Positions 12,443 to 23,820 of a stretch of 64,000 nt of DNA are shown piece after piece. The notes beneath the pieces are model-generated. The model did not search any database. It saw only the letters and a list, made by a program, of their open reading frames with translations, and was not told the origin of the DNA. Origin of the DNA: Zhengitettix transpicula. Taxonomy: Eukaryota > Arthropoda > Insecta > Orthoptera > Tetrigidae. Position 1 is the stretch's first letter. Every line of letters starts with the position of its first letter. The translations under genes and the position numbers were made by a program. The stretch is taken from assembly GCA_037074705.1 (NCBI GenBank), contig CM073591.1, forward strand, positions 62,994,897 to 63,058,896, given 5' to 3'.

Positions 12443-15400
12443 AAAAAGGATTATCTATAAAACAACTCTTGAAATTAAGAGAGAAAATTTTTAATAATGA
12501 CGTATACCGAAAAAATAGCAATCGACTGATATTTCGGGAACGTGACCTGAAGATACTTGACTTTGGGATAAGTTGTTGCATCAACCAGAATCCTGGTCCT
12601 AGGATTCATTACAGCTCGTACTTCAACACTAACATTTCAGACTCGTAGCTTCTATTTCTAAAAACCCTCATAGCTCGAGAGTGTTCGTATAATTGCTTAC
12701 TGCTTGCAGTTTCTTCCTCTGGGTTGAATTTATAGCTTACACACTATTTTCAAGGCAATGTTCTCAAAACATAAAATTTTCCATCCATGAAATGCAACAG
12801 TGACGTCCATCTATTAATTTGTCAACCATACTTGTGTTTAAAAATAATTAGCTGGACAGTGAAAAATTCCACATATAAGTCAATGTGATAAAAGGAAACA
12901 TGGTTTATAATTATTTAAAAGATAATTGTTATTAGAGTAATTGCAATCGCTGTAATTCTCAGACAAAACATAATAAACGTAATTGACCGAACTTTTTTTT
13001 GTTAATTTTGAAATGATATAAAACTGTGAACGGAATTAAACGCAAGCATCGTCAAAGAGAATGTTGCAAAACTGCAGACAATTGTATGTTACCAAAGTTA
13101 GTGTGGGTTCTCCAAATTAATTAGATAATTTTACCTGACTTTATTATTTTGTCGATCATATAACGTGCATATCATATTCCAAAGTTGCCCGATGCTTGAC
13201 TGAGGTGACTGAAGATTGGTTTTGCTGTCTGATAATTTCTAATTTTAATATTATTAATTATATATTGGTAGAAACTAGTATATAGTAGAAGAATAGCCGT
13301 GCAGCAACACGGAATAATTATATACCAGTCGTTACTGTTCTAGTTTTGTTGGGCGCTCAAAAACAGGGAACAACATCCTTTCGGCGTATTATAATATATA
13401 ATGTAACAATGGAGCTTTGTGTTTAATGTATTTTTGGCGGCGTTCCCCTGACAATGTGCGCGGTAAACGCTATAAATTGTTGCAGAGCAGTTTTGTACTG
13501 GCGCGAAAGGATTTTTGGGTACTTTGGAGGAAGGGTAAGCTAATGTCTCAGAAACTTTATTGTTCTCTGTAGAAAATTCTCGGTATGAAAATAAGGCGAC
13601 AATACGGATGATTGGATCACCAAAATTAATCATATAAGCCATGTCTCATCGATTGAATATTAAACCTTATACAGAAATATTATTACTTTGGTGATTTTTG
13701 TTGAAAAAATTGCAGATATTCTTTAATCATATTTATATTTCTGTAATTTAACTTTCATCCATCATCGCCGAATCTCTAAATTTATGTTTTATTAATACTT
13801 TTCTTGTTTAAGTAGTCTTTATATATCCATATTTCCTCATTTGTAAATTGGCAGAAGCAGCGAAGCAGTCATTATGAAAATTCCAATGCCTTAATAAGGC
13901 TTTCTTTGTGCATGTCCTCATTCCGAAGGATGGTACCACTTCCTGCATTCTTCAGAAACGATCACTGTACTAGTTCTTGGAGAAAGAAACGGGAGACAGA
14001 CTTGGCACAAGAACCTCTAGCAAGCCGTCACTGTTTTTTACAAATCGTTTTCTGCAAGTAACTAGTCATTTTTTTTAATACTATGCAGCGTGTAACTGGT
14101 ACCCCGTGATTTTTAGAACGAAAATAAATTTTTATATTCACAGTCCAAACATTTTGGCTGAAGAACGAGCATGAAAGCGTTGAAAAAGGTATTTGCAAAA
14201 TCTTAAAGTAGTTCATTTACGAGATAGGGAAATAGATATGTCTCGTAATGTAACTATGAGGCAAATATCTCTTAGATAAAAATTCTCAGACTTATTGCGT
14301 CATTATTGGTCTATATTTACTACGATGGTTATTCAGAAAATATGGTCCGATTTCTTATAACACATAAACCATAACATATTTTTCCAAAAAACTTTTTTTA
14401 TATAATTCCTTACTTTCAGAATAACCGTAGTATATCAAGGGAAATGAAGAAATTCAATCTTACGTGACAAAAATGAATTAATGTTCTCGACGTTACATAC
14501 CTGTAGGTCCTCTTCAAGAGTTGAAAATTAATTTATAAATTCGTAATCTAAAAATAACAAAATTTTACACAATATGATAATTTATAATACAATCACGACA
14601 AAATTATGGAACATTACTTTTATTTAATTACATTAACTGGTGATTAACATAAATTTCTAAGGTTAGATTTGCACACAAGTTAAGTCTAAATGTCAGCTAT
14701 ATTTATACAGTTGTTGAAAGTATTCTTGAATTTAAAATTACAACGGGGAAAAATTATAATAGAATAACAATAACAAGGAATCATAAATTCTATTTAAATT
14801 ATTCTTATAATTTCTTACATTAATTTCCGAATCATTGTATCTAATATACAACATTTCTCTCGTCAATCTGGAATAATATTTGCATTCTTCATCTAAATTT
14901 TTACATTACGCCAATCGAAATTATGTTTTTTTTAAAAAAAACTTAATAATTTTGGACATTAAATTTCAAATCACTTTTATGTTCATTGGTTGTTTTATTA
15001 TAATGTTTTTAATTGCTCATAATAAATTTCTGACTAATAGACTGATATTTTGTTTCATTCATTTAAAGAAGTCAGGTAATTATAATTGAATGAATGCAAC
15101 CCGCCCAACATCTGATCTACCAGCATCAAAATATATTAGTTTTGAGTGACATAGTAACATGACATAGTAACATGCCAGTTACAGCCTCTCTCCGTTCTTT
15201 TACCTTAAATGTGGAGTATGCTTTCAAATTTTGAACTTTATTCACAAGGTTCACTTACCTTATCATCCCTCCCACATTAAGATATTTGTTGAAAAATATT
15301 TACACCTCGACTTCCTTGAAATGAACTTTTGTAAACGAGAGTGAATTGCGTCTCTTACCATTTTATTTGTCTTCGCCAAAAAAACACGTCTTTTTGAGGT

Positions 15401-15490
15401 GTTCGTGTAATGCATAAGGTAGTCTCTAATTTCTTATTTCAGGAAAATCTGATTTCAGATAGTGCGAGAAACAGTGTATACATTAAGAAA
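12443..15490. other. No supported gene
   Basis: AT-rich intergenic DNA. The ORF at 13340-13642 (-) is 100 codons long and lies in a slightly more GC-rich patch, but I recognise no domain and see no paired splice or polyadenylation signals. Nothing else was identified. Confidence 0.45.
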
Positions 15491-15565
15491 GGTTTCTCGA
15501 ATTTCCAACCGGGTTATCTCCGTAAACAGCGACGTTGCGATGCATGAGCCATCTTATTCTGCCTT
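15491..15565 (-). mobile_element. Degraded PLE-terminal/hammerhead relic
   Basis: The tract 'ggtttctcgaatttcc' plus 'aaccgggttatctccg' matches the corresponding part of the hairpin at 54391-54420. On the minus strand the hammerhead region reads GATGGC-loop-GC-ATCG-CAACGTCGC, so GAAAC has decayed to GCAAC and the CTGAAGA box is lost. It abuts the LINE fragment that follows. Confidence 0.45.
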
Positions 15566-15574
15566 AAGCAACCT

Positions 15575-16446
15575 GCAGATGACTCACAAACGGAAGTAGG
15601 CACTACCTGTGCGGTGATTCTTCCCAACTTCACCAGGAAAATAGCCATCCATAATTCTGCTTCTAGCACCACCGCTGAAACCTTCGCCGTAGCAATGGCA
15701 GTTGAATACTGCCTGGAATCTTCAATCAACAGAAGTATGATCCTAACAGACTCTTTGCAATCACTAAAGCACTTACGAGACCCTATAATAAGGAATGGCA
15801 CCATCAACGCCATCAGAGCTAATCTACATCTCCAGTTCGCGAGGGAAATCCGTGATGCTTGTCTGGATCCCGGCTCATGCGGGCATCGCAGGGAAAACGA
15901 GGAGGTGGACGCACTGGCGACCACTGCACAAGAAGATCTGCCATTGTTCGAAGCCCCAACCTATACAGCCTCGGACATTCTAAATGAATGTACAGGAAAA
16001 GTGGAGGGTAGCTGGCAGGACACGAGGAGAGGAGGAAATAACGGCTTCTTCCATCAGAACCTGCAAACATCAGCAGATCTGTGCCACCTCAACAACATAA
16101 TAATCTCAAGAATTAGAACTTTGCACACCCAACTCACTCACGAATATCTTTTTTCCAGAACAGATCCGCCTTCACCATCCAGCATATTCTATTTGAATGA
16201 ACAAAATATGAGGATATACGAAGGAGGACTTTAGCCGAGTCCTCTGGAGAAGACTTCTGCGTACACACCACGGCGATCAAGAGCCTCCTGGAGATCGTCT
16301 CCGACGCAAAACTGACATCCGCTATTTTAAACGTTGTTCACAATTGGAAATTTTCTAACCTGCTTGAACTTAATTATGTAAATACTTTTAGAGGGTCGCC
16401 AATAACCAACAGGTTGACGCGACCATAAATCAATTTTAAAAAAAGT
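15575..16446 (+). pseudogene. 5'-truncated LINE: RNase H domain and 3' tail
   Basis: This is the 3' end of ORF2 of a non-LTR retrotransposon that carries an RNase H domain (I/R1-like groups; clade not resolved). The frame at 15614-16234 reads AETFAVAMAVEYC and ILTDSLQSLKHL, the E and D active-site regions. A frameshift near 15860 moves the downstream RNase H motif, VWIPAHAGIAG, into another frame (15795-15983), after which EEVDALA returns in the first. The later LRTLHTQLTHEYL-like stretch fits the usual C-terminal extension. The copy ends with 'gggtcgccaat' and a short poly(A) at about 16436-16446. It is dead on arrival: truncated and frameshifted. Confidence 0.8.
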
Positions 16447-16861
16447 TACAATGCCTAGATCAGAATTCTATATCCGCAGGCTAACCAGTAACTTCCTCAA
16501 AAATATAGTGAAGCGTACAACTGCAACGAAACCAAACCTCGGACAAACGCAAGCTACCACAAGACTTACTTAAATAATTGTTAACCTGAACCCCTTGTAA
16601 TAAGCCACAGGTGAGAAATATTTTCAGTTAACTCTCTCTCCTAATTGATGTACTATTAGCCATATGGTGTATTATATCCTAGCCTTGTATTTATATTACT
16701 TGCAGACTCAGCTAAAATCAGTTTAAAAAAACTGTTTTGGGTGCATAAAAATTTAAATACTCTTTAATCGATACCTGTTCTGGTTAATTTTTACAATAGT
16801 ATTTCGTACAATACTGTATAAAAGGCTTTGGAGAACTTTTCGACAATCTTACATATTGAAG

Positions 16862-17323
16862 AAAAAGGAATATGATAAGTTGTAAGTGAATGTAAATAGG
16901 TTAAGGATTTAAGCGCTCATTCGATGCGAACTTTAAATATTTACTGTGATGGGTATCTTAATAGCAGACTATGCTGTACTTAGTGGATTTGCGTAAATTG
17001 TTTCTTACATCTGTTGAATCTGCTGTTAAAAAATAATTGTAAATCATAAATATTAACCGTATTTACTTTTATGCCATTGCAGCTTACCACAATAAATTTG
17101 TTCCTATTGATGATATCTAAAGGTAAAATTAGCTTTATAGTAAACGAAGAGTAGTAAACTCGCTTTAAGTTGTGTCTAATATCTGTCTCACACGTAAGAT
17201 AAAAATTATATAAATTTAATAATTAATTATACATAAAAAAACTGATCGATGAAAATGGAGCAAAAACCAATAATGAACATGAAATTTAATTATATGAAAA
17301 ATTATTTAATACTTATTCGCCTA
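16862..17323. repeat. Direct repeat A-B, left copy (beside protamine-like gene)
   Basis: Segment A (16862-17032, containing 'gatgcgaactttaaatattt' and 'gtgatgggtatcttaatagc') is followed directly by segment B (17036-17323, containing 'cgctttaagttgtgtctaat'). Both recur in the same orientation to the right of the gene at 18358-19047, but in reverse order: B at 19309-19590 and A at 20213-20365. Identity by eye is about 90% or more. Confidence 0.75.
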
Positions 17324-18109
17324 TAGTTTTTAACATTATTTTTTTCCTACATTTCTAATTTTGTACAATTTCCCTCCGAATAAAACTTGTATCGTTGAAC
17401 ACTACAACTGCCTTCAGAACTCAGCAATAGCAATTAATATTCGAAATTTAATCAGAAATATTCCGATATAATTATCGCATTATTATTGTATTTAAAATAT
17501 CCTAATTTAATCGATTACGGTATCATCTCGACAGTTTAATACAGAACAGTTTCGTAATATTACAAAAGTAATGTTTTATGCATATTTACCTACTGACTGC
17601 ATTTCTTGAGGATAGATTATGAATAATGGCTACCTGTTATGAATTAAATTCAATGTTACCCATCAAATAGTTTGAAATGTTGATATAAAGGCAAAAATCT
17701 TTTGATCACAAACAGCATACAATGTGGTTTCTTAATCTGATATGTTTGATTGAGTGATCATATTATTTAATTATTTCTTTCTTGAATTTCTTTTTGCCTT
17801 TGGCAACTAAACTAAAATTTAAATTAGTTAAACTCAGAATCTTCTAGTACTTGATATATACAAAAAGTTTGATTTGAAAAGCAGCCAACAGAGCAGTGAC
17901 AAACCTAAGACGTTCTTACCAGGTTAATGAAGTAGTAATGCATATTTTATGTCTAAGTATTAACTGTCGAAAGGCACGTTTTCATACTTTATCAGTCACT
18001 GATCTGAATTCATTTTTGATATAAAACTTCAGCAAACAATTATTTTAGCAAGCTTGTTTTTATCCTTTGAAATCAAGAAATAAATTAATAATTTATGCGT
18101 AAGAAAAGG
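17324..18109. other. No supported gene
   Basis: AT-rich spacer between the left direct repeat and the 3' side of the protamine-like gene. Nothing was recognised. Confidence 0.5.
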
Positions 18110-18115
18110 TTTATT
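18110..18115 (-). terminator. Candidate polyadenylation signal of protamine-like gene
   Basis: AATAAA on the minus strand, 242 bp downstream of the stop codon of the gene ending at 18358. It is the first exact hexamer that I find downstream. Confidence 0.4.
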
Positions 18116-18357
18116 GAACAATAGTATTTCTATTAATTGCGATACATGCACATTCACAGGGAAAAATACACTTATTGCATTTGTAAATAAACATGTGCCA
18201 GACTATAAAATAAATTTTACTATTCAATATGATCACGAGGTATTTTTCTTGGTTACTGGAATGGAAATTAAGATATATATTTACGCAAAACCGGTCGCAG
18301 ATTTGCGTGCTACTGTGTTAAGTTCTACTGGGTGAAAATTTTGTATCTGCCGTTCAG

Positions 18358-19047
18358 TTACTGGTCGGAATGGTTGTCAAGTTGTTGTGTCTGACTTTTA
18401 TTCGTACTACTCCACTTGCACTGCACTGTAGACTTCTTCTTATTCATTTCGGAAGCCTTGCTACGGACGGACGGGTCGGGTGAGTTTTCGCGATCGTAAT
18501 CACTAGACCTTCGCCCATCGCGGGTCTCAACGTCAATTCCTCGCATCTTTTTGCATCGGCTGGTGCGTTTCCTTCGGCAGCTGCTGCGCTTCCTGCGTCT
18601 CACCTTCCTCTTGGAGCGACGACGCCTACTACTGCAACGTTGGCGCCTCCTGCAACCGCTGCGACGCGAACGTCTCTTGCATGTGCTGCGACGCCGGCGT
18701 TTCCGGATTTTGCTGCGACGCCGTCTGTTGCAACCGCCTTTCAGGTCCGTGATACTTTCGTCCAAGGCCCGCCTGCTGCGCGACTGCAAGATCTTCGGCG
18801 ACGGGCCGGCGCCATCACTCGCCATGAAGTAACGTCGGTTTCGAAAGACGATGAAGCCGCTCTTCATGCCGTCGTTCAGCGCCCTGGCGACGGCCATTCG
18901 CAGTTGGAAATTCGTTAACAGACCTTCATAATTTGATTCGAAATATTTCAAAATTTCGGTCATCGACAGACCGTTTTTTCGGTATATGAAATGCAGGACG
19001 CTAGGTATATCATCCTTGATAAATTTTCTAACACTCATATTACACAT
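18358..19047 (-). CDS. H15-domain protein with Arg/Cys-rich protamine-like tail
   Basis: A single-exon ORF of 229 codons. Residues about 14-77 form a winged-helix, linker-histone-like globular domain: LHFIYRKNGLSMTEILKYF, then LRMAVARALNDGMKSGF and a basic wing ending RRYF. Residues about 85-165 are extremely basic, with runs such as RRRRSKIRKRRRRSTCKR and scattered cysteines, as in protamines and protamine-like linker histones (PL-I type) that pack sperm DNA and cross-link through disulphides. The last 60 residues are polar and mixed in charge. By family knowledge (for example fly Mst77F) the likely role is DNA compaction in spermatids; this is inference. Two starts are possible, at 19047 and 19038 (MSVRKF). 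A long uninterrupted ORF of strongly biased composition, with an ungapped paralogue at 30961-31326, argues that it is real. Intron-poor testis genes are typical. Confidence 0.8.
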   Translation of the reverse strand: MCNMSVRKFIKDDIPSVLHFIYRKNGLSMTEILKYFESNYEGLLTNFQLRMAVARALNDGMKSGFIVFRNRRYFMASDGAGPSPKILQSRSRRALDESITDLKGGCNRRRRSKIRKRRRRSTCKRRSRRSGCRRRQRCSSRRRRSKRKVRRRKRSSCRRKRTSRCKKMRGIDVETRDGRRSSDYDRENSPDPSVRSKASEMNKKKSTVQCKWSSTNKSQTQQLDNHSDQ

Positions 19048-19308
19048 ATGTTAATTTATTGTCACTATACCAAATTTACTAAAAAAATACGCATGGTTTT
19101 GGAATATCCGGGAAGCCAAATCGGTACATGGCTATGAATTAAGAAACCGAGAATCAACTGTTGCCGTGGTAATTAAAACAATCAGAGATATTCAAGACAG
19201 TCAAGGTGGACTTTCGTTAAAGATACTCATTGATCACAATACCGGTATAATTGGTTCTCAAACATTAGAAATATTCAGTACAAAATTTTACTGAAGTTAC
19301 GAGAGTAA

Positions 19309-19590
19309 AAAAATCATAAGTATTAACTGTATTTACTTTTACGTCATTGCTGCTTAGCACAATAAATTTGTTCCTATTGATGATATCTAAACGTAAAATT
19401 AGTTTTATAGTAAGCGAAGCGTAGTAAACTCGCTTTAAGTTGTGTCTAATATCTGTCTCACACGAAAGATAAAAATTATATAAATTTAATAATTAATTAC
19501 ACAAAAAAAACTGATCGATGAAAATGGAACACAAACCAATAATGAACATGAAATTTAATTATATGATAAATTATTTAATATTACATATTT
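19309..19590. repeat. Direct repeat segment B, right copy
   Basis: Matches 17036-17323 in the same orientation with scattered substitutions. It is not preceded by segment A here; A lies further right at 20213, beyond an inserted SINE-like element. See the entry at 16862. Confidence 0.75.
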
Positions 19591-19660
19591 CAGCACACAC
19601 ATGCAGATGAAAGTACTGTTAAACAATTTAAATGTTTTTTCTGGAACGTGAACACTTTGA

Positions 19661-20192
19661 GCCTGCAGGAGGATTCTCTCGCAGTTAACCTGCGAGGGAT
19701 GTTCTCTCGCAGGCAGAACCTTTTAAGAGAGATACGAAGGGGCTACCTTTGGGTATTCCTTTTCCTCTCCGTTTTTGAGGCACCTCGGCCTGTTTTGAGA
19801 GGTGTATGTTCCGGGTTCGCAGACCTTGGGCATACGGTAAGAGTTGTTCGCTATTCCCATTGGAATAGTCGGCCAGCTACCTCCTAAACTGGTCGAGGCA
19901 CGGAGAAGGGAATGCTGCGTCCCCACAGAAAACTCCTCTCCCGCTATCAGAAGGGCGTGGGACAAGTACCCAATGCCCGACCTACCCGATGCAGGTTTTC
20001 CTACGGTTTTCCCTGCATTTCTTTAGGCGAATGCCGGGTAGGATCCTTAAACTATAGCCCGGAGGCCCTAGTAACCCTTGGCTACCTTCCTCCACCCTTC
20101 CGCATCCACCCTTTCAAATCCCTTCCTGTGCTATTAAAGAGAAGTTGCCCAACGTGGATTACCCTCATGTAGCCTGTTACCCTAAAAAAAAA
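19661..20192 (+). mobile_element. GC-rich SINE-like retroposon, copy 4 (full length)
   Basis: The head carries a half unit plus one complete palindromic unit at 19689-19713: 11-nt arms CCTGCGAG.GA / TC.CTCGCAGG around TGT. The body contains all family landmarks, but the segment 'aactaaggttcccacaagcc' is deleted near 19775. The 3' end is 'gtagcctgttaccct' followed by ten A residues at 20183-20192. It sits between repeat segments B and A, so it inserted into the right-hand repeat block. Confidence 0.9.
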
Positions 20193-20212
20193 AGTTCCTC
20201 GGTGAGTTGTGT

Positions 20213-20365
20213 CTAAGGAATATGATAAGTTATAAGCGCTCACTCGATGCGAACTTTAAATATTTACTGTGATGGGTATCTTAATAGCAGACTATGCTGT
20301 ACTTAGTGGATTTGCGTAAATTGTTTCTTCCATCTGTTGTATCTGCTGTTAGAAAATAATTCTAA
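20213..20365. repeat. Direct repeat segment A, right copy
   Basis: Matches 16862-17032 in the same orientation, with about 25 bp missing near 20235 ('gtgaatgtaaataggttaag' is absent). Segment B does not follow. Confidence 0.75.
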
Positions 20366-20838
20366 TTTACTGTTTCAAGTTATTATTTAAAACCTTCACT
20401 GTTGTCATTTACGTTGTATCCGTTGACAGAGGTCTTTAAGTGTCGTTGGTTAATAATCATTAAAGGAGTTGAATTTAATAGAGATCGTGCAAAAGAAGTC
20501 ACCAATTCTGGGGTTCGTAACACTCCTACAGACGTAGACCTACTCTATTCAGATAGACTTTTCTAGTTCCCCACTAACTGAATCAGTCCTTAAAAAATAA
20601 ACGTAACTCTTGGAAAAATTATTTCTGATTTCTTTAATTTCGGAGAATATTTTTCTATCTTTTATTTGATTTTTTATTCCAAAAAAAATATTAATGTAGT
20701 TCCTAATTAATATAAATTTCCCGTCATTTATTTCCTATCTGTATTTGTTTTTTTATTTTTACTCAAATATAATGCACTACCCTAATTAATATAAATATCC
20801 TCGTCACTGATAAAACTTTAAGACTATTTTTCTATTAT
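20366..20838. other. No supported gene
   Basis: AT-rich spacer between the direct repeat and the mariner-like element. Nothing was recognised. Confidence 0.5.
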
Positions 20839-20840
20839 TA

Positions 20841-21358
20841 CGTGGGTGAGTCAATAAGTAACGCCACCTATTTTTTCTCTTTTGTATGTCAAGACAATTG
20901 AATGCAATTTACACAGCATAAACCTTAATGATTACAGTTTCACTTTTCAATATAGTCTCCGTCCTTTTCCACAATTTTTTCCACACCAATGTATTCGACT
21001 CCGGAAAAAAGCGTGGTCTTGCTTCTTATCGACGCCAACGGTGTTTGCCTTTCAGCTTAGTTACACCAACGAATCTATCGCCGAACAGTGCTGACATACA
21101 CTGTTGCACCACCATACACATTTTTCAGCCTTTCATGAATTAGAATGGGCATTTCACCTTCCGAATACGTCTTACAGGTACGTCAATGTCAGCCATTTTG
21201 CAAAAAGGTGCAGTGCTGCCACCTGTTGGCTGCTCAGAAAGTTTTTTCTGCAGTGGATTGGAGAAGAATGTTCGTGAAATCATGCCAAACTATAATTTTC
21301 ACATAACTAACTTGTTTAAGGAGAAAAAATTGAAGCATTAGTTATTGAACCACCCTCG
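20841..21358. mobile_element. Non-autonomous mariner-like element, 518 bp
   Basis: Flanked by TA on both sides (20839-20840 and 21359-21360). The imperfect terminal inverted repeats are CGTGGGTGAGTCAATAAGTAA on the left and, read on the minus strand, CGAGGGTGGTTCAATAACTAA on the right, the usual form of insect mariner ends. Internal frames (20882-21143) are short and read as decayed transposase DNA. No complete DD34D catalytic set remains, so it would need a transposase supplied in trans. Confidence 0.75.
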
Positions 21359-21360
21359 TA

Positions 21361-22037
21361 TATTTTCAAAAGATTTGTAACATTTTGATAAAGCGTATGG
21401 ACTCTAGATATTTCTTCATTAATTAATAAGTTCACTATACCATCAAGCACACTTTTAAAGTTTACTGGCATCATTTTAATGGTAAGAGTTTCTTTCAGAA
21501 AAGAACGACTATTACGGTTTTTCTATTATTCGATTAGTCCACGGTTATTCACTTAAATAAATAACAAACTATTTGGTTTCAGGAAATTATAATGAGCACA
21601 GAATTCCTTATTCTCTCTTGCTCAAATGATTGATTGTGTAACCACTAACTATAAATAGAATATATTCAAAAACTATTGTGGCATTTTGCTGACTATACAA
21701 TTTAATTAGAAAAAATTTAAGGTGTAAGTAATTAATAAAACTCTTGATTCACCTCTTACTAGCGTAAACGAGGTCACAGATATTGAACGGAATTTAGATA
21801 TAATTAATCATTTATGATTGGTGACAGGTAAATATGGAGGGTTCCAGAAAATTTTATTTTAAAAGTGTTTAACAGGACAGACTTTAGTTTTATGGTAAGA
21901 ACTGAATGAGTAAATTAACGTGTAGTGCTTACATTAATTATGATTTTTAATCAACCAATAACGTGTCTGTAACTGATTAAATCAGTACTTGTGTAGCACA
22001 TCATTTTTGAGAGAACTTTTTACATTTTTACATGTTA
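21361..22037. other. No supported gene
   Basis: AT-rich sequence. Nothing was recognised. Confidence 0.5.
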
Positions 22038-22150
22038 CTAAAACTATTAATAATACTAAAGACAGCCAAATACAGACAAAATATAATATAATATAAATAC
22101 CACACAACGTTTCTGGGATCCTTGTCCCTTTCTTCAGGGGCTAAGAAGAG
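22038..22150 (-). mobile_element. PLE-terminal fragment with hammerhead-like core
   Basis: The hammerhead-like motif is at 22103-22140 on the minus strand: CTGAAGA, stem II GGGA/TCCC around CAAGGA, then GAAAC, GTT, GTG. The strand before the core is CCC rather than CAC, which weakens stem I. The flanking 'agacagccaaatacagac' is the family arm; the opposite arm is absent. Confidence 0.6.
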
Positions 22151-22404
22151 CCTAGAGAGACAAAACTGTACTAAATTTATTAAAATTATTTTTAATTTTG
22201 TGATAGTCACGTTCACTTTTATTTCCGTATTTCCATACGTAACAGAACTACTTGATGCAACTAATTATATAAGTATTGCTAAAAAGAGGAGATGACGATG
22301 ATTTTACGAACGGAGCTAATAGCTGATAAATGGGAGATTTTCTATCAAATTTATTTCGTGTAGAACTGAAGCATTTGAATGTATATTTGATATTCATTCA
22401 CACA

Positions 22405-22406
22405 CA

Positions 22407-22448
<42 letters not shown>
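22405..22448. repeat. (TA)n microsatellite
   Basis: About 20 consecutive AT/TA dinucleotides, with a short CACA tract just upstream. Confidence 0.9.
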
Positions 22449-22455
<7 letters not shown>

Positions 22456-23734
22456 GGTGTGGGTGTGTTGTTGGAGATGTACCGCTGGGAAATTCAGCAG
22501 GTTGCAAGAGCGAAAGGTGGCACATATTCCGTGATCATATTTCGGAAAGTAATATGACCTCCATGGGACCCTAGATACGAACATGAACTTGTGCTTTCCA
22601 ATAAATTGTTGATGAACGGAAAGACAGTATTGGTAAATAGAATGACATATAGTTAATATGAACGCTTACCGAAAACGAAATTGTAAAAGGGAGCATTGCT
22701 AATATTTGTCGCTACACAAATTAAGTCGTTAAGAGACAAAGCTATTTTTATTTTCGGAAAATGGGGTAACAGATGCTTAAAAAATTTCAGGCCAGTGATC
22801 TATTGTATGACGGGAAAGTAGCCCTTAATTATTTGTATGAGTAATATTGTAAATGCAGAGTTTGTTCAATTGTTGGTCCGGCCAGGTGGCATTGTTAGAG
22901 AATAGTCTGGGCTGCGGCGTGGCGATAGTATTTCGAGAAAAGTCAGAATCATGTGTAGATTTTGTATTAATAGAGCCTTCAAAGTAATTAAAGTTAACTA
23001 CGAGTTTATTAATTTATCGATCATATTAAATGTTGTTGGAATTAAAGCCACGTGTATCTATTTTAGAGTATGTTAATTGAGTCATGCCTAAATTATAGTA
23101 GATTCGACGCAAACGAGTGATAATATTGAGAAAGTGAAGTTATTAGGGCCCAAAATCAGAGCAATATAATTTGAAATATTTCAAATTCTTCTAGCAGCGG
23201 TACGCAAAAACACCAACAAGAAAAACGGAAGCCACGTGTTCCAGACCATCAAAGAACGACAACACAGATAAGCAAACACAAACTTTCAATATTTGATTTA
23301 TACCACAGTAACTGTCAATTGTTCTTCCCACGAGAAACCTGGGTTTAGGATCTCATGTTCAACTAAAAACTTTCAGAAGTATTAATTGTAAACGAATCTC
23401 TTATAGCTGTAATTAAAACTTTTATTTTTTAATGATAATTAATGTAATCATGAATCGCACCGATTCTCTGTTAAAATAAGTCACGCTATACTTAATCGGT
23501 AAGTATACCTTCACAGTATATGTGATCGCGCTTCCTGCCTACTAATCATTTGTTTCGAAAATACATTCTTGACTACAAAACCGATGTTTATTACCAAAAC
23601 TTAGATTCAGTTCAGTCATAACTTAAAAATAAATTATTTATCATAAATTAATTACGTTTAAAAAATAATTTACTCTATTAATTTCAAGCTGTTTGTATAA
23701 AATCAGTTACTAAATAATCTTCACTCAGTGTACT
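22449..23734. other. No supported gene
   Basis: AT-rich spacer downstream of the Trp-rich gene. Nothing was recognised. Confidence 0.5.
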
Positions 23735-23740
23735 TTTATT
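23735..23740 (-). terminator. Polyadenylation signal of the Trp-rich secreted gene
   Basis: AATAAA on the minus strand, 80 bp downstream of the stop codon at 23821-23823. This spacing is normal for a final exon and supports placing the last exon here. Confidence 0.6.
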
Positions 23741-23820
23741 AACTGGTAATTATTAATTAATTTTATAAATATTAAATACTTGAAAATATATGTATTACAT
23801 AAATAGAAGTGCGATTTTGT

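Noticed and set aside
13340..13642. 100-codon minus-strand ORF
   Set aside because: No domain or repeat recognised and no gene signals; left unannotated.
15514..15924. 136-codon minus-strand ORF
   Set aside because: Antisense of the LINE RNase H fragment, whose plus-strand motifs are recognisable.
18551..18918. Plus-strand ORFs (Leu/Arg-rich and Ala-rich) opposite the protamine-like gene
   Set aside because: They are the antisense of the Arg-codon-rich tail; composition explains the openness.
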